DNA from: an uncultured Lachnospiraceae bacterium
GTDB taxonomy: Bacteria > Bacillota > Clostridia > Lachnospirales > Lachnospiraceae
Direction of reading: 5' to 3'
DNA length: 64,000 nt
Assembly: GCA_910579805.1 (NCBI GenBank)
Contig: CAJTWM010000004.1
Location: forward strand, 1-64,000
Shown: in pieces, positions 7,819 to 16,335 of the stretch
Layout: the number at the start of each line of letters is the position of its first letter
How positions within the stretch are numbered: position 1 is the first letter of the stretch
Position numbers and translations under genes: made by a program
Notes under the pieces: generated by a model
Told to the model about the DNA's origin: nothing
Seen by the model: only the letters and a program-made list of their open reading frames with translations
Database searches by the model: none

Positions 7819-8331
7819 GTGCCAAACAGCGATAATTTAAAAGGACATGGTTTCCATGAACGAACAGCGAACGAACAGCGAGAAATTGCAAAAAAGGGAG
7901 GCCGGGCGTCCGGGGAGGCAAGGCGCAGGAAAGCTGATTTTAAGAAGAACCTTAACAAGATACTTACATCCGAAATAGAAAACGAAGAGATCACGCCGAT
8001 CCTGAAAGCGATGGGACTGGAAAGCACGTTGGAAAGCGCCGTCAACATGGCAATGATTAAGAAAGCCATGCAGGGAGATACGAAAGCTTATGAGCTGATC
8101 GCGCGGTTTTCCGGACAGACAGATAAAACGGAAGAGGATCTTGAGGAGCAGAGAATACGGACGGACCGTGCGAAAAGGGCAAGGGATCAGGAGATTGGAA
8201 CCACAGATGCCGGGGAAGAAAATATCCAAAGCTTCTTAAAAGCGCTGAATCCGAGTCCTGAAGATATAAATAGTTTATTCGATGAGAGTGAAACGGATGG
8301 CGAAAAAACAGAAGAAACCGAAGAAATTTGA
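7819..8331 (+). CDS. Terminase small subunit (putative)
   Basis: 170 residues from GTG 7819. The N-terminus carries a KGG-type basic segment (KKGGRASGEARRRK) after NLKGHGF, and the C-terminal half is acidic. This layout is known for small terminase-like proteins placed directly before the large subunit in Clostridia phages; they bind DNA at the packaging site. The 3' end overlaps the large-subunit gene by 35 bases, consistent with coupled translation. No HTH is obvious, so the call rests mostly on context. Confidence 0.6.
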   Translation: MPNSDNLKGHGFHERTANEQREIAKKGGRASGEARRRKADFKKNLNKILTSEIENEEITPILKAMGLESTLESAVNMAMIKKAMQGDTKAYELIARFSGQTDKTEEDLEEQRIRTDRAKRARDQEIGTTDAGEENIQSFLKALNPSPEDINSLFDESETDGEKTEETEEI

Positions 8332-9640
8332 TTTTAAGCCTTTTTCCGACCAGCAGCGCCGCCTGATACACTGGTGGAGGCCAATGGTCAAGGCATCGTC
8401 TAATAATTATGTGATTGCTGACGGATCGATCCGGTCAGGAAAGACGATAGCCTGCATTATAGGATTTCTTACATGGTCACAGGAAATGTTCTCAGGACAG
8501 TCATTCATCCTTGCGGGAAAGACAATGGGCGCCCTGAAAAAGAATGTGGTACGTCCGATGCTGCAAATGCTGGAGGCATGGGGATGGCCGTACACATATA
8601 TCCGGTCGGGGACGGATGCAAGGATAGAGATTGGCAGCAACACCTATTATTTATATGGGGCTAATACGGAGGCTGCACAGGATGCCCTGCAGGGACTGAC
8701 AGCGGCCGGGGCTTATCTTGACGAAGCAGCGCTGTTTCCTAAGTCGTTTGTGGATCAGGCTGTGGCGCGGTGTTCTGTGGATGGATGGAAGTTTTGGATG
8801 AACTGCAACCCTGAAGGGCCGCATCATTTTATCCGTGAGGAATACCTGAATCCGGAAGAAATGAAGAGAAAGAAAGTATACCACCTTCACTTCACGATGG
8901 ATGATAATTATTCGCTGTCTCCCAAAAGAAAGCAGGAATATAAAAATGCGTGGCCGCATGGAAGTGTATTCTACAAGCGTTTTATCCTTGGGCTGTGGGT
9001 TGCAGCGGAAGGGCTGATATACCAGCAGTTTGCCGACAATGTCAAAGCGTATACCATAACGGAAGACTGGCTGAAAGAAAGGGATGAAAAAGGCAGCCTG
9101 AAAAATGAAATCATGTATGCCGTGATCGGTGTGGATTTTGGTGGAACGAAATCGGCACATTCCTTTACTCTGACAGGATTTACAAAAGGGTATAAACAGG
9201 TTGTAGTCTTGGATGAATATTACCGTAAAAAGAGGATCGATCCGAAAACGCTGCAGGATGATTTCGTTGATTTTGTAAAACGTGCAAAGATGAAATACAA
9301 AATATATGAAGCTTACTGTGACAGTACGGAGCAGACGCTGACCGCAGGACTCGAAAATGCAGTTATGAGGGCAGGAGTCGCGATTGAAATAAAAAATGCG
9401 GAAAAGGGTCCTATCAATGACCGTATCGCATTTTATAACAGCCTCATAGCACAGCATCGGTGGAAAGTCATGAAACACTGCATCCATATCATAGATGCTT
9501 TTGAACAGGCAGTATATGACGATAAGAAAAAGAACGAGGACGTGCGCCTTGACGACGGGCTGATGAATGTAGATTCTCTGGATTCTACAGAGTATTCTAC
9601 AGAGTCTGTTCAGAATGAGATCTTATATATAGCCGCGTAG
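8297..9640 (+). CDS. terL: Terminase large subunit
   Basis: About 448 residues from ATG 8297 (an in-frame ATG at 8282 is possible). Walker A is ADGSIRSGKT near residue 45 and Walker B is GAYLDEAAL near residue 137, giving the packaging ATPase. The C-terminal nuclease half has VDFGGTKS near residue 275 and the acidic YCDSTEQT, the RNase H-like metal site. The protein cuts concatemeric phage DNA and pumps it into the prohead through the portal, the product of the next gene. Confidence 0.95.
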   Translation: MAKKQKKPKKFDFKPFSDQQRRLIHWWRPMVKASSNNYVIADGSIRSGKTIACIIGFLTWSQEMFSGQSFILAGKTMGALKKNVVRPMLQMLEAWGWPYTYIRSGTDARIEIGSNTYYLYGANTEAAQDALQGLTAAGAYLDEAALFPKSFVDQAVARCSVDGWKFWMNCNPEGPHHFIREEYLNPEEMKRKKVYHLHFTMDDNYSLSPKRKQEYKNAWPHGSVFYKRFILGLWVAAEGLIYQQFADNVKAYTITEDWLKERDEKGSLKNEIMYAVIGVDFGGTKSAHSFTLTGFTKGYKQVVVLDEYYRKKRIDPKTLQDDFVDFVKRAKMKYKIYEAYCDSTEQTLTAGLENAVMRAGVAIEIKNAEKGPINDRIAFYNSLIAQHRWKVMKHCIHIIDAFEQAVYDDKKKNEDVRLDDGLMNVDSLDSTEYSTESVQNEILYIAA

Positions 9641-9648
9641 GAGGAAAA

Positions 9649-11118
9649 ATGGAAGGTTTGACAGTCAGAAAATATTTAGTGAAGCTGGGGTATAATCCGC
9701 CGGAAGATACGGTTTACAGCCATATAATGGAATGGCAGGAATGGTATCAGGGTGATGTTGAAAAATTTCATAAGTATAAAGTATGGAACGGAGTTTCGGT
9801 AAAAGAAGAAAACCGCTATCAGCTTGGCATGGCGAAAAAAGCCTGTGAAGATTGGGCGAACCTGATCCTGAATGAAAAAGTCTCCATCAAGGCAGGAACC
9901 TATGAAAAACGGTTAAATGAGATCATGGGATGCAATAATTTCCGTGTAAAGGGAAACCAGCTCATTGAACTTTCTTTTGCCCTTGGGACAGGGGCATTTG
10001 TGGAATACCTTGAAAAGGGCGGCATCGCCATTGATTTTATCAGGGCGGACATGATATATCCTATAAGCTGGGAAAACGGGGAAATAACGGAATGCGCATT
10101 TGGGTCCTGCAGGACGGGAAAAGACGGGGAGTTTATCTACCTGCAGATACATCGCAAAGGAAAAGCCGCAGGGGACGGGGAATCACCTGACAGCTATTAC
10201 ATAGAAAACCACTATGTTGATGCGGAATCAGGAGAAGAAAAAGCGCTGCCGGAAGGGATGCTTGAAAAAGTAGATACAAAATCCCCAAGCCCCCTGTTCC
10301 AGATCATCACGCCGAACATCTGCAACAACATTGACCTTGACAGCCCCATGGGGATTTCCGTGTATGCAAACTCCATAGACCAGTTAAAAGGCTGCGACTT
10401 AATATATGACAGCTATATCAACGAATTTGTGCTTGGGAAAAAGCGTATCCTTGTGCCGATCAGCCTTGCAAAGATGGAAATGCAGAAAGACGGGGTAACG
10501 TCTCCGGTCTTTGACCCGGATGATAATGTGTACTACCAGATGCCCGCAGACCGGACAGATGATAATAAGCCAATTGAAATTGATATGAATATCCGCGCAC
10601 AGGATCATGAACTTGGACTGCAGCGTGCGCTTGATCTGTATTCTTTTAAGTGTGGGCTTGGTACGGGAAGGTATCAGTTCCAGTCCCCGGGAGTAAAGAC
10701 AGCAACGGAAGTGGTCAGCGATAAGGCTGATTTGTTCCAAAACCTGAAAAAGAACGAAATTGTGATAAGGACGGCGATCATAAATATGGTAAAAGCAGTC
10801 GCTTTTCTTGATATAGGCGGCATCAGTGACGAAGTCTCCGTGGATTTTGACGACAGTATTATTGAGGACAGTAACGCCGTGATAGACCGTAACATAAAGC
10901 TTGTTCAGTCAGGACTCCGTTCTAAATTATCTGCTATCATGGAAATTGGAAAATGCAGCGAAGAGTCTGCAAAAAAGGAAATGGGGAAGATTGCGGAAGA
11001 CAATCGGATTACGGGGCAGGAAATTGACTGGACGGATATGGAGGAGAAAGAAGAAAAAAAGGTAGGATTCAGGATGGAGGCGGCGGATGACGATACTGGA
11101 GAATCAGGAAATAGCTGA
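9649..11118 (+). CDS. Portal protein (SPP1 gp6-like)
   Basis: 489 residues with GGAGG before ATG 9649. WQEWYQGDVEKFHKY near residue 28, KKACEDWANLILNEKV near residue 63 and the TGRYQFQSPGVKTATEV region near residue 342 are marks of SPP1-type portals. The product forms the dodecameric DNA gate at one capsid vertex. Its last 32 bases overlap the minor capsid gene, as usual in this phage group. Nothing looks broken. Confidence 0.92.
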   Translation: MEGLTVRKYLVKLGYNPPEDTVYSHIMEWQEWYQGDVEKFHKYKVWNGVSVKEENRYQLGMAKKACEDWANLILNEKVSIKAGTYEKRLNEIMGCNNFRVKGNQLIELSFALGTGAFVEYLEKGGIAIDFIRADMIYPISWENGEITECAFGSCRTGKDGEFIYLQIHRKGKAAGDGESPDSYYIENHYVDAESGEEKALPEGMLEKVDTKSPSPLFQIITPNICNNIDLDSPMGISVYANSIDQLKGCDLIYDSYINEFVLGKKRILVPISLAKMEMQKDGVTSPVFDPDDNVYYQMPADRTDDNKPIEIDMNIRAQDHELGLQRALDLYSFKCGLGTGRYQFQSPGVKTATEVVSDKADLFQNLKKNEIVIRTAIINMVKAVAFLDIGGISDEVSVDFDDSIIEDSNAVIDRNIKLVQSGLRSKLSAIMEIGKCSEESAKKEMGKIAEDNRITGQEIDWTDMEEKEEKKVGFRMEAADDDTGESGNS

Positions 11119-12664
11119 TATTCCGACACTTTTATATATGGAGCTGGAAGATGCCCTGATGCGGAATATTGCAATACACTGCCGCGACTGGGGGCAGCCC
11201 ATAGCGACCGATGAATGGCTTTTAATGAAACTTGCAGAAATAGGAAAACTGAACAGGGAAAATATACGGCTGATTGGACAGTACAGCGGAGCTTCATGGG
11301 AGGCAATTGAACGGATGCTTAACGAAGCAGCAGAAGATGCCATCGGGCATTTAGAGCCGGGATTTCAGAAACTGGTCAGACAGGGAATGCTTGAAGAGGC
11401 GGTTGCAGTAGGGAAAAGCCGGAATATCCGTCAGGTCATGGGAGGACTTGCGGCACAGGCCAAAGAAGCTGCCAATCTGTGCAATACTACCATGCTGTAC
11501 AAGGCAAGAGATGTTTACAGAAAGCTTGTTACAGACATAGCCGGACGGGCAAAAGAGATTGAAAACAAACCGGATTTTCTCCACATCCTGAACAGAAATA
11601 CTGTTGCGATGACTTCAGGAGCATTTTCAAGGCAGCAGGCAATGATAAGATGTATCGAAGAGTTTAATGCAAGGGGGATTCCCGCATTTGTGGACAGGAG
11701 AGGAAGGGAATGGTCTCCGGAGGCATACGTCAATATGAATCTGCGCACCACATCGGGAAATACGGCGCGCGGGGTACAGTTTGCAAGGCTGGATGATTAT
11801 AAGGTAGACCTGATCGAGGTAGACAGCCATTCCGGCGCCCGGCCGAAGTGCGCGAGGGATCAGGGCAGGATATTTGACAGGGCGAATAAGTCGGAAAAAT
11901 ATGCCCACTGGAACACATCCAGTTATGGGGAACCTGACGGGCTGTTCGGCATCAACTGTGGACACCATATGTATCCTTATCTGGAAGGAATCAGCATACG
12001 GAGATATTTCCCGACTGAAGATATGGATGCAAACAATAAATTTTACAAAGAAATACAGAAACAGCGCGCGCTTGAGAGAGGAGTCAGAAAGCAGAAACGG
12101 GAGTGTATGCTGTTTAAGGAGTCGGGAAATGAGGAGGGATTTGAAAAAGCGGCGGTAAAGCTTGCCCAAAGCCGCAAAAAACTGGAGGAGTATGTGGAGG
12201 GTAATCCGAAGCTTCACAGAAGGAAAAACAGGGAGCATGTAGTTGGATTTGACAGGGAAATCAGCGCAAGGGCAGCAGGAATAAACAGGGCCTATACAAA
12301 GGCACGGAATACTGATAAAATACCATTAAAAGATACATACATAAGAAAAGCGGTCGGTGCAAAGGCTAAAAACTATGACATTCTTGAGCCTGATACGGGG
12401 AAGATCTATCATTTTACAGAGGGGTCAAAGATACAAAATTCAGAAGTATTTGCAGGAAAGGGAACAAGAAAGCCTCTCCATGAGGGCGTCCCGGAAGGGC
12501 TTACGGAACAATTTGGGGGAACGCCTTCAAAATGGCAGCACTGCAAAGGCCATGGCATTATTGATTATGACGGTGAAGAAAGACCGGCGGAAGTGCATTG
12601 GTTTCAGGAAGAAACCGTTGGAAAAGTACGGTTCAAAGTAAAGAGGTGGGAAGATGAAGGTTAA
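11087..12664 (+). CDS. Minor capsid protein (MuF/min_cap2-like) with C-terminal toxin-like domain
   Basis: 525 residues. The first 420 match phage minor capsid 2/MuF-like proteins: helical start, SGAFSRQQAMIRCIEEF near residue 190, then a histidine- and cysteine-bearing core (SHSGARPKCARDQGRIF, FGINCGHHMYPY). After a basic region (about 350-410) comes an extra domain from about residue 425 with FAGKGTRKPL, EQFGGTPSKWQH and EVHWFQE, ending in VRFKVKRW. Such tails on phage head proteins resemble polymorphic-toxin nuclease domains of the BECR type. The exact toxin family is not certain from reading alone. The protein would be packaged with the head. A 52-residue gene overlaps its end and is the natural candidate for an associated immunity gene. 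Confidence 0.8.
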   Translation: MTILENQEIADIPTLLYMELEDALMRNIAIHCRDWGQPIATDEWLLMKLAEIGKLNRENIRLIGQYSGASWEAIERMLNEAAEDAIGHLEPGFQKLVRQGMLEEAVAVGKSRNIRQVMGGLAAQAKEAANLCNTTMLYKARDVYRKLVTDIAGRAKEIENKPDFLHILNRNTVAMTSGAFSRQQAMIRCIEEFNARGIPAFVDRRGREWSPEAYVNMNLRTTSGNTARGVQFARLDDYKVDLIEVDSHSGARPKCARDQGRIFDRANKSEKYAHWNTSSYGEPDGLFGINCGHHMYPYLEGISIRRYFPTEDMDANNKFYKEIQKQRALERGVRKQKRECMLFKESGNEEGFEKAAVKLAQSRKKLEEYVEGNPKLHRRKNREHVVGFDREISARAAGINRAYTKARNTDKIPLKDTYIRKAVGAKAKNYDILEPDTGKIYHFTEGSKIQNSEVFAGKGTRKPLHEGVPEGLTEQFGGTPSKWQHCKGHGIIDYDGEERPAEVHWFQEETVGKVRFKVKRWEDEG

Positions 12665-12812
12665 GTGGAAGGGAGCAACGGAATTTCTTATGCTGACGAA
12701 CGGTAAAGTTTATGACGTGGCGTCTGTCGAAAAAGGATGGTACCGTATCAGTGACGATTCAGGAGAAGATTATTTATATCCCCCGGAAAAATTTGAAATA
12801 GTAGAAGAATAA
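12654..12812 (+). CDS. 52-residue acidic protein behind the toxin-like minor capsid gene
   Basis: ATG 12654 lies inside the last codons of the minor capsid gene (11-base overlap) with GGTGGGA just upstream, so translation is probably coupled. The sequence starts MKVKWKGATEFLMLTNG, has a WYRISDDSGEDYLYPP block and ends in acidic EIVEE. It looks like a small beta-barrel (SH3-like) protein, a type found in many Firmicutes genomes without known function. Its position could fit an immunity partner for the C-terminal domain of the preceding protein, but that is inference. A terminator follows directly. Confidence 0.7.
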   Translation: MKVKWKGATEFLMLTNGKVYDVASVEKGWYRISDDSGEDYLYPPEKFEIVEE

Positions 12813-12845
12813 ATACCACCGGCATGAATGGCCAGTGGTATTTTT
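12812..12845 (+). terminator. Rho-independent terminator
   Basis: AATACCAC (12813-12820) pairs with GTGGTATT (12835-12842), the stem extended by GGC/GCC, and a T-run follows. It separates the portal/minor-capsid genes from the Prp-scaffold-capsid genes. Confidence 0.8.
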
Positions 12846-12888
12846 ATGTCAATTCTGAGTAGGGTTGCACCAGTACAACAGGAAGAAG

Positions 12889-13185
12889 GTGATAAAGCTG
12901 ATTGCAGTGAATGTATCCGGACAAGGCGTCACGATAGACGGCCATGCCGGATATTCGGGAAAAGGAAAAGACATTGTGTGCGCTGCCGTATCGGTTTTGG
13001 CTCAAAATCTGATCTGTTCCATGGAGGCGCTTACGGGGGACGGGATTACATATCAGATAAGAGAAGGACATATTGACATTGTATTTAAGGATCTGTCAGA
13101 GAAGGGAAAACTTCTGGTAGATTCTTTTTTTATCGGAATCTGTAAGGTGCAGGAAGTGTACGCAGATTATATACAGATACGGTAA
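12889..13185 (+). CDS. Prp-like cysteine protease (YsxB family), phage-encoded
   Basis: 98 residues from GTG 12889. The catalytic pair of the Prp family is visible: His19 in GHAGYS and Cys31 in DIVCAA, twelve residues apart as in the bacterial enzyme (His22/Cys34 in S. aureus). Host Prp removes the N-terminal extension of ribosomal protein L27 at a motif ending FFA or LFA. Here the gene sits directly before the scaffold and capsid genes, both of which carry an N-terminal DLQxxA motif. A role in maturing the prohead is therefore likely, though not shown by sequence alone. ATG is absent near the start; AGGAAGAAG precedes the GTG. Confidence 0.78.
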   Translation: MIKLIAVNVSGQGVTIDGHAGYSGKGKDIVCAAVSVLAQNLICSMEALTGDGITYQIREGHIDIVFKDLSEKGKLLVDSFFIGICKVQEVYADYIQIR

Positions 13186-13259
13186 AATACGCCCATATCC
13201 ATGCCGGCGGCGTTAAACTGCATGAATATGTCGGACGGACGGTAAACGGGAGGAAACAG

Positions 13260-13865
13260 ATGAAATACAGGACAGGAATGGAAAAGGGATTTTTAATGGA
13301 TCTCCAGCTTCTGGCAGGAGAAAATGACGGTGAAGATGCCGGGGGCGGCGGCCCTGAAGGGGAAGAACCGGATGAAGACGGAGAGGAAAGCGGGGAAGAG
13401 AAAAAGTATTCTCAAAAGGAAATGGACGCTGCTGTCGAGAAGCGGCTGGCAAGGGAACGCAGGAAGTGGAAAAAGCAGCAGGAGCAGAACGCGGAAAGTG
13501 ATGCGAAAGACAGCGCGGAGCCGAAGGAAGAATCGGAAGATGTAAAAGCGAGAAAAGCGGCAGAAGAAAAAGCAGGTAGCCTTGAAATAAAGGTAGCTTG
13601 TTACGAGGCTGGGGTTGATAAAGAAGCCGTGGATGATGTGACGGCGCTTGCGAGGGCTTACATGGCATCTGATCCTGATTTGGACTTAGAGGATGCCATT
13701 GAAAAAGTGGTAAAAAAATATCCTCATTTCAAAAAGGGAGGAGAAGGGGAAAAAGAAGAAGCGCAGGCCGGCAGCTGGGGCCAGAGGCAGACCGGAAGAG
13801 GAACAAAGAAAATGTCCGGGGTGGAAGAGCGGTTTTATGAATTAAACCCGGATCTGAAAAAATAG
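13260..13865 (+). CDS. Capsid scaffold protein
   Basis: 201 residues, GGGAGGAAACAG before ATG 13260. Highly charged and helical: an acidic Gly/Glu/Asp stretch (about 20-48), a KYSQKEMDAAVEKRLARER coiled-coil-like segment, and a basic tail. This composition and the position before the capsid gene are typical of phage scaffolds (DUF4355-like). The N-terminus carries MDLQLLAG at residues 13-20, like the L27-type Prp cleavage motif; cleavage after Ala19 is predicted. It would guide capsid assembly and then leave or be degraded. Confidence 0.85.
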   Translation: MKYRTGMEKGFLMDLQLLAGENDGEDAGGGGPEGEEPDEDGEESGEEKKYSQKEMDAAVEKRLARERRKWKKQQEQNAESDAKDSAEPKEESEDVKARKAAEEKAGSLEIKVACYEAGVDKEAVDDVTALARAYMASDPDLDLEDAIEKVVKKYPHFKKGGEGEKEEAQAGSWGQRQTGRGTKKMSGVEERFYELNPDLKK

Positions 13866-13880
13866 GAGGCATATAAAAAG

Positions 13881-14780
13881 ATGAAATATAAGAAACTGAT
13901 TGACCTGCAGATTTTTGCAGGACACGAACTGCAGGAGAGATATTCCAATATGGTATTGGCAAAGGTACGGAAGACCGCAATTTTCTTGAGCCTGTTTAAC
14001 CGCAGGTATGAAGGAACGCCGACATCGGGAGCCGTAAAGATTCCTGTGCGTGATACGGAGGTCGCGGTGGCCAATTACGACAAGGTAAAAGGGGGAGATC
14101 TTACTACAAGTGCGACAAGCTATAAGACACTTCCGATTGACAGGGATAAATATGTAAATGAACTGATTGACGGCTACGAAGCAAGCGCGGTGCCTGATAA
14201 TCTTGTTGCAGACCGGCTTGATTCCGCTGGCTATTCCATGGGTATTTCCTTGGATTCAGAACTTATCTCCCTTCTCGCGGATGGTGGGACGGTATCGGAA
14301 AACACTTCAAAACTGACAAAGACATCCATTTATGATTCCATAGTGGATGAGGTTGCGGCGTTAAAGAAAAAGGGGCTGAAGCCTACGGAATTATGGCTTG
14401 CCGTTACAAATGAAACTTATGCGCTGCTGCTTAAGTCTCCGGAATTTATCAAAGCATCCGCTTTGGGCGATACAGTAGTACAGAATGGACTCGTAGGGCG
14501 GATAGCAGGGCTGGACGTGTATGAGACAAACAACATCCCTGACGAATCCGGCGTGGAATATATCATTGGCAACCGGATATTCTGCCACTTTGTGGACGAA
14601 TGGAAAACACCGGTGACGGTAAACGATTTAAAGGACGGCAAACATATCGGTTCTTCAGCGGTGCAGGGAAGACGCGTTTATGGACACATGCTATCAAGGC
14701 CGGAAACGGTTACCATCAAGAAGAATACGGCTGCGCAGACACAAACTTCTGGATCGGAGGAGGTGCCGGGAAAGGAGTAA
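13881..14780 (+). CDS. Major capsid protein (HK97 fold)
   Basis: 299 residues, AGGAGG before ATG 13881. The N-terminus has LIDLQIFAG (residues 6-14), matching the Prp/L27 cleavage motif, so the mature protein may begin at Gly14. The body has the usual shape of HK97-type coat proteins of this group: ERYSNMVLAKVRKTAIF near the start, VKIPVRDTEV, DGYEASAVPDNLVADRLD, and a C-terminal domain with GRIAGLDVYETNNIP. No large insertion or break is seen. It is the most abundant virion protein by role. Confidence 0.9.
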   Translation: MKYKKLIDLQIFAGHELQERYSNMVLAKVRKTAIFLSLFNRRYEGTPTSGAVKIPVRDTEVAVANYDKVKGGDLTTSATSYKTLPIDRDKYVNELIDGYEASAVPDNLVADRLDSAGYSMGISLDSELISLLADGGTVSENTSKLTKTSIYDSIVDEVAALKKKGLKPTELWLAVTNETYALLLKSPEFIKASALGDTVVQNGLVGRIAGLDVYETNNIPDESGVEYIIGNRIFCHFVDEWKTPVTVNDLKDGKHIGSSAVQGRRVYGHMLSRPETVTIKKNTAAQTQTSGSEEVPGKE

Positions 14781-14784
14781 GTCC

Positions 14785-15165
14785 ATGGCTTATGTAACAA
14801 AGAAGTATTATAAAGATAATTTTAAGGGGAATCCGGTAGATGATGCCGATTTCCCCGAACTGCTTGCAAGGGCTTTGGAGATCATTGGGGAAATGACAAG
14901 ATACCGGGTGACAGAGGCAGGCGTATTAAATATGCCGCCGGAAATGCAGAATTGTATTAAAAATGCCGTCTGCGCGCAGATGGAATATCTGAATGCAAAC
15001 GGAGGGGGCGATCTGGACATGGGGGCAGACTTACAGAGTGTGGGGCTTGGCCGGTTTAACTATTCTAAGGCGGCAGGGGCGGACGGGAGCGCGGCGCAGT
15101 CTGTATACGCGCCCCGTGCACTCCGTATTTTGGCGCCTACGGGGCTTTTATACAGGGGAGGGTAA
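14785..15165 (+). CDS. Head-tail connector / adaptor protein
   Basis: 126 residues from ATG 14785, five bases after the capsid stop, with AAAGGAG inside the capsid end. DDADFPELLARALEIIGEMTR near residue 17 and the helical QNCIKNAVCAQMEYL are typical of gp6/gp15-like adaptor proteins that join portal and neck. It is the first of four small genes that connect the head to the tail. Family assignment is by pattern and order. Confidence 0.7.
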   Translation: MAYVTKKYYKDNFKGNPVDDADFPELLARALEIIGEMTRYRVTEAGVLNMPPEMQNCIKNAVCAQMEYLNANGGGDLDMGADLQSVGLGRFNYSKAAGADGSAAQSVYAPRALRILAPTGLLYRGG

Positions 15166-15169
15166 TTTT

Positions 15170-15511
15170 ATGCGGCCAATACCCAAAAACCTTCTGATCC
15201 ACAGCGTAACGCTTTCAAAGACGGCAGAGGAAGACCGCTGGGGAAACAGGATGGAGCAGATGGAAACAATCCTTACCCATGTACGCATGGAGCCGTCAAA
15301 AAAGATGGTACGGGATAAAAATAATGCGGAACTGCAGTTTGCCGCCGTGCTGTTTTATGACTGCACAAACAGCAGGCCGAAAGGAGTAAACTTCAGTGTG
15401 GACGACGGAATTATTTTTAACGGACAGAGACATAAGATACAGGATGTCGAACCTCTTTATGACAGGAAGAAGCTGCATCATTATGAAATCGGGGTAGTGA
15501 AAGATGTCTAA
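15170..15511 (+). CDS. Minor capsid protein 1-like (neck component)
   Basis: 113 residues from ATG 15170 with GGGAGGG before it. The pattern PIPKNLLIHSVTL at the start, ILTHVRMEPSKKMVRD in the middle and FSVDDGIIFNGQRHKI fits the Minor_capsid_1 family, a head-completion (stopper-like) protein. It overlaps the next gene by eight bases. No membrane or catalytic features. Confidence 0.72.
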   Translation: MRPIPKNLLIHSVTLSKTAEEDRWGNRMEQMETILTHVRMEPSKKMVRDKNNAELQFAAVLFYDCTNSRPKGVNFSVDDGIIFNGQRHKIQDVEPLYDRKKLHHYEIGVVKDV

Positions 15512-15914
15512 TGTCAATGTAAAGATAAATTTCCACAAAAATGACACCAAGATGAAGATCCGTGCGGCGAATGAAAAGGCATTGTTTTTTACCGGGCAGC
15601 AGGCTTTGGAGGATTCCAACAGGTATGTCCCTGAAGATCAGGGAGGGCTGACAGAAGGCAGCATTATCGCGAGTGAATTTAGCAATATCGTAAGCCTGAA
15701 CTGGGGCGGTTCCAACGGCACTGTTTATGCAAGGTACCAGTGGCATGGGAAAGTGATGAAGGGAACGCCGGCGGACAGATCATATGGGCCTGAAGAACTG
15801 AAATATACGAAAGATGCGGCAAAGAAAGAATGGGCTAAATATGCGCACGAACAGCATGGGGCAGAATGGCAGCGGATGTATGAAACAGTAATGAGAGAGG
15901 ATTTAAGGCAATGA
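15504..15914 (+). CDS. Minor capsid protein 2-like (tail completion)
   Basis: 136 residues. The central SNRYVPEDQGGLTEGS and YARYQWHGKVMKG are characteristic of the Minor_capsid_2 group, equivalents of gp10/HK97-like tail-completion proteins. The gene overlaps its neighbours on both sides by 8 and 4 bases, so the four neck genes are translated as a coupled set. Confidence 0.75.
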   Translation: MSNVNVKINFHKNDTKMKIRAANEKALFFTGQQALEDSNRYVPEDQGGLTEGSIIASEFSNIVSLNWGGSNGTVYARYQWHGKVMKGTPADRSYGPEELKYTKDAAKKEWAKYAHEQHGAEWQRMYETVMREDLRQ

Positions 15915-16318
15915 GTTTGAAGGAAGACAGATCCCCGCAGGTGGCATTTTTCGAAAGCCTGATCGACTGTATAGAGGCTAATGTAGAGTTAGGAGATGAA
16001 ATTTCATTGAAGGAACTCTTCCAATCAGGTGGGATTTATGCAGAACTTGGGAACGGAAGGACCGTAACACAATATTTTGACAAAAAGGCGGACCGCATTA
16101 TGCCGGTCCTTTTTCTATGCAAAAATGCAGACCAGATGATGTGCATGGAATATCTGTCAAGGATCTGCAATTATCTGACCGGGCTGAAACAGTACCCTCA
16201 AGGACAAAATTTTAAATGGAACAATGCCGTAACGGCGGCAGAACCGCATAAAAGCGGCAGAGACGCAGATGGGCAGTATGTATACGCCTGTATGGTGGAA
16301 TGCAGGATTTATTTTTAA
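15911..16318 (+). CDS. Minor capsid protein 3-like (tail terminator)
   Basis: 135 residues starting at the ATGA overlap with the preceding gene. VTQYFDKKADRIMPVLFLCKN in the middle and the C-terminal VYACMVECRIYF match the Minor_capsid_3 pattern; the order (third after connector) fits the tail terminator ring. It ends 17 bases before the tail-tube gene. Confidence 0.72.
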   Translation: MSLKEDRSPQVAFFESLIDCIEANVELGDEISLKELFQSGGIYAELGNGRTVTQYFDKKADRIMPVLFLCKNADQMMCMEYLSRICNYLTGLKQYPQGQNFKWNNAVTAAEPHKSGRDADGQYVYACMVECRIYF

Positions 16319-16335
16319 CAGGAGGAAAAGGAAAA

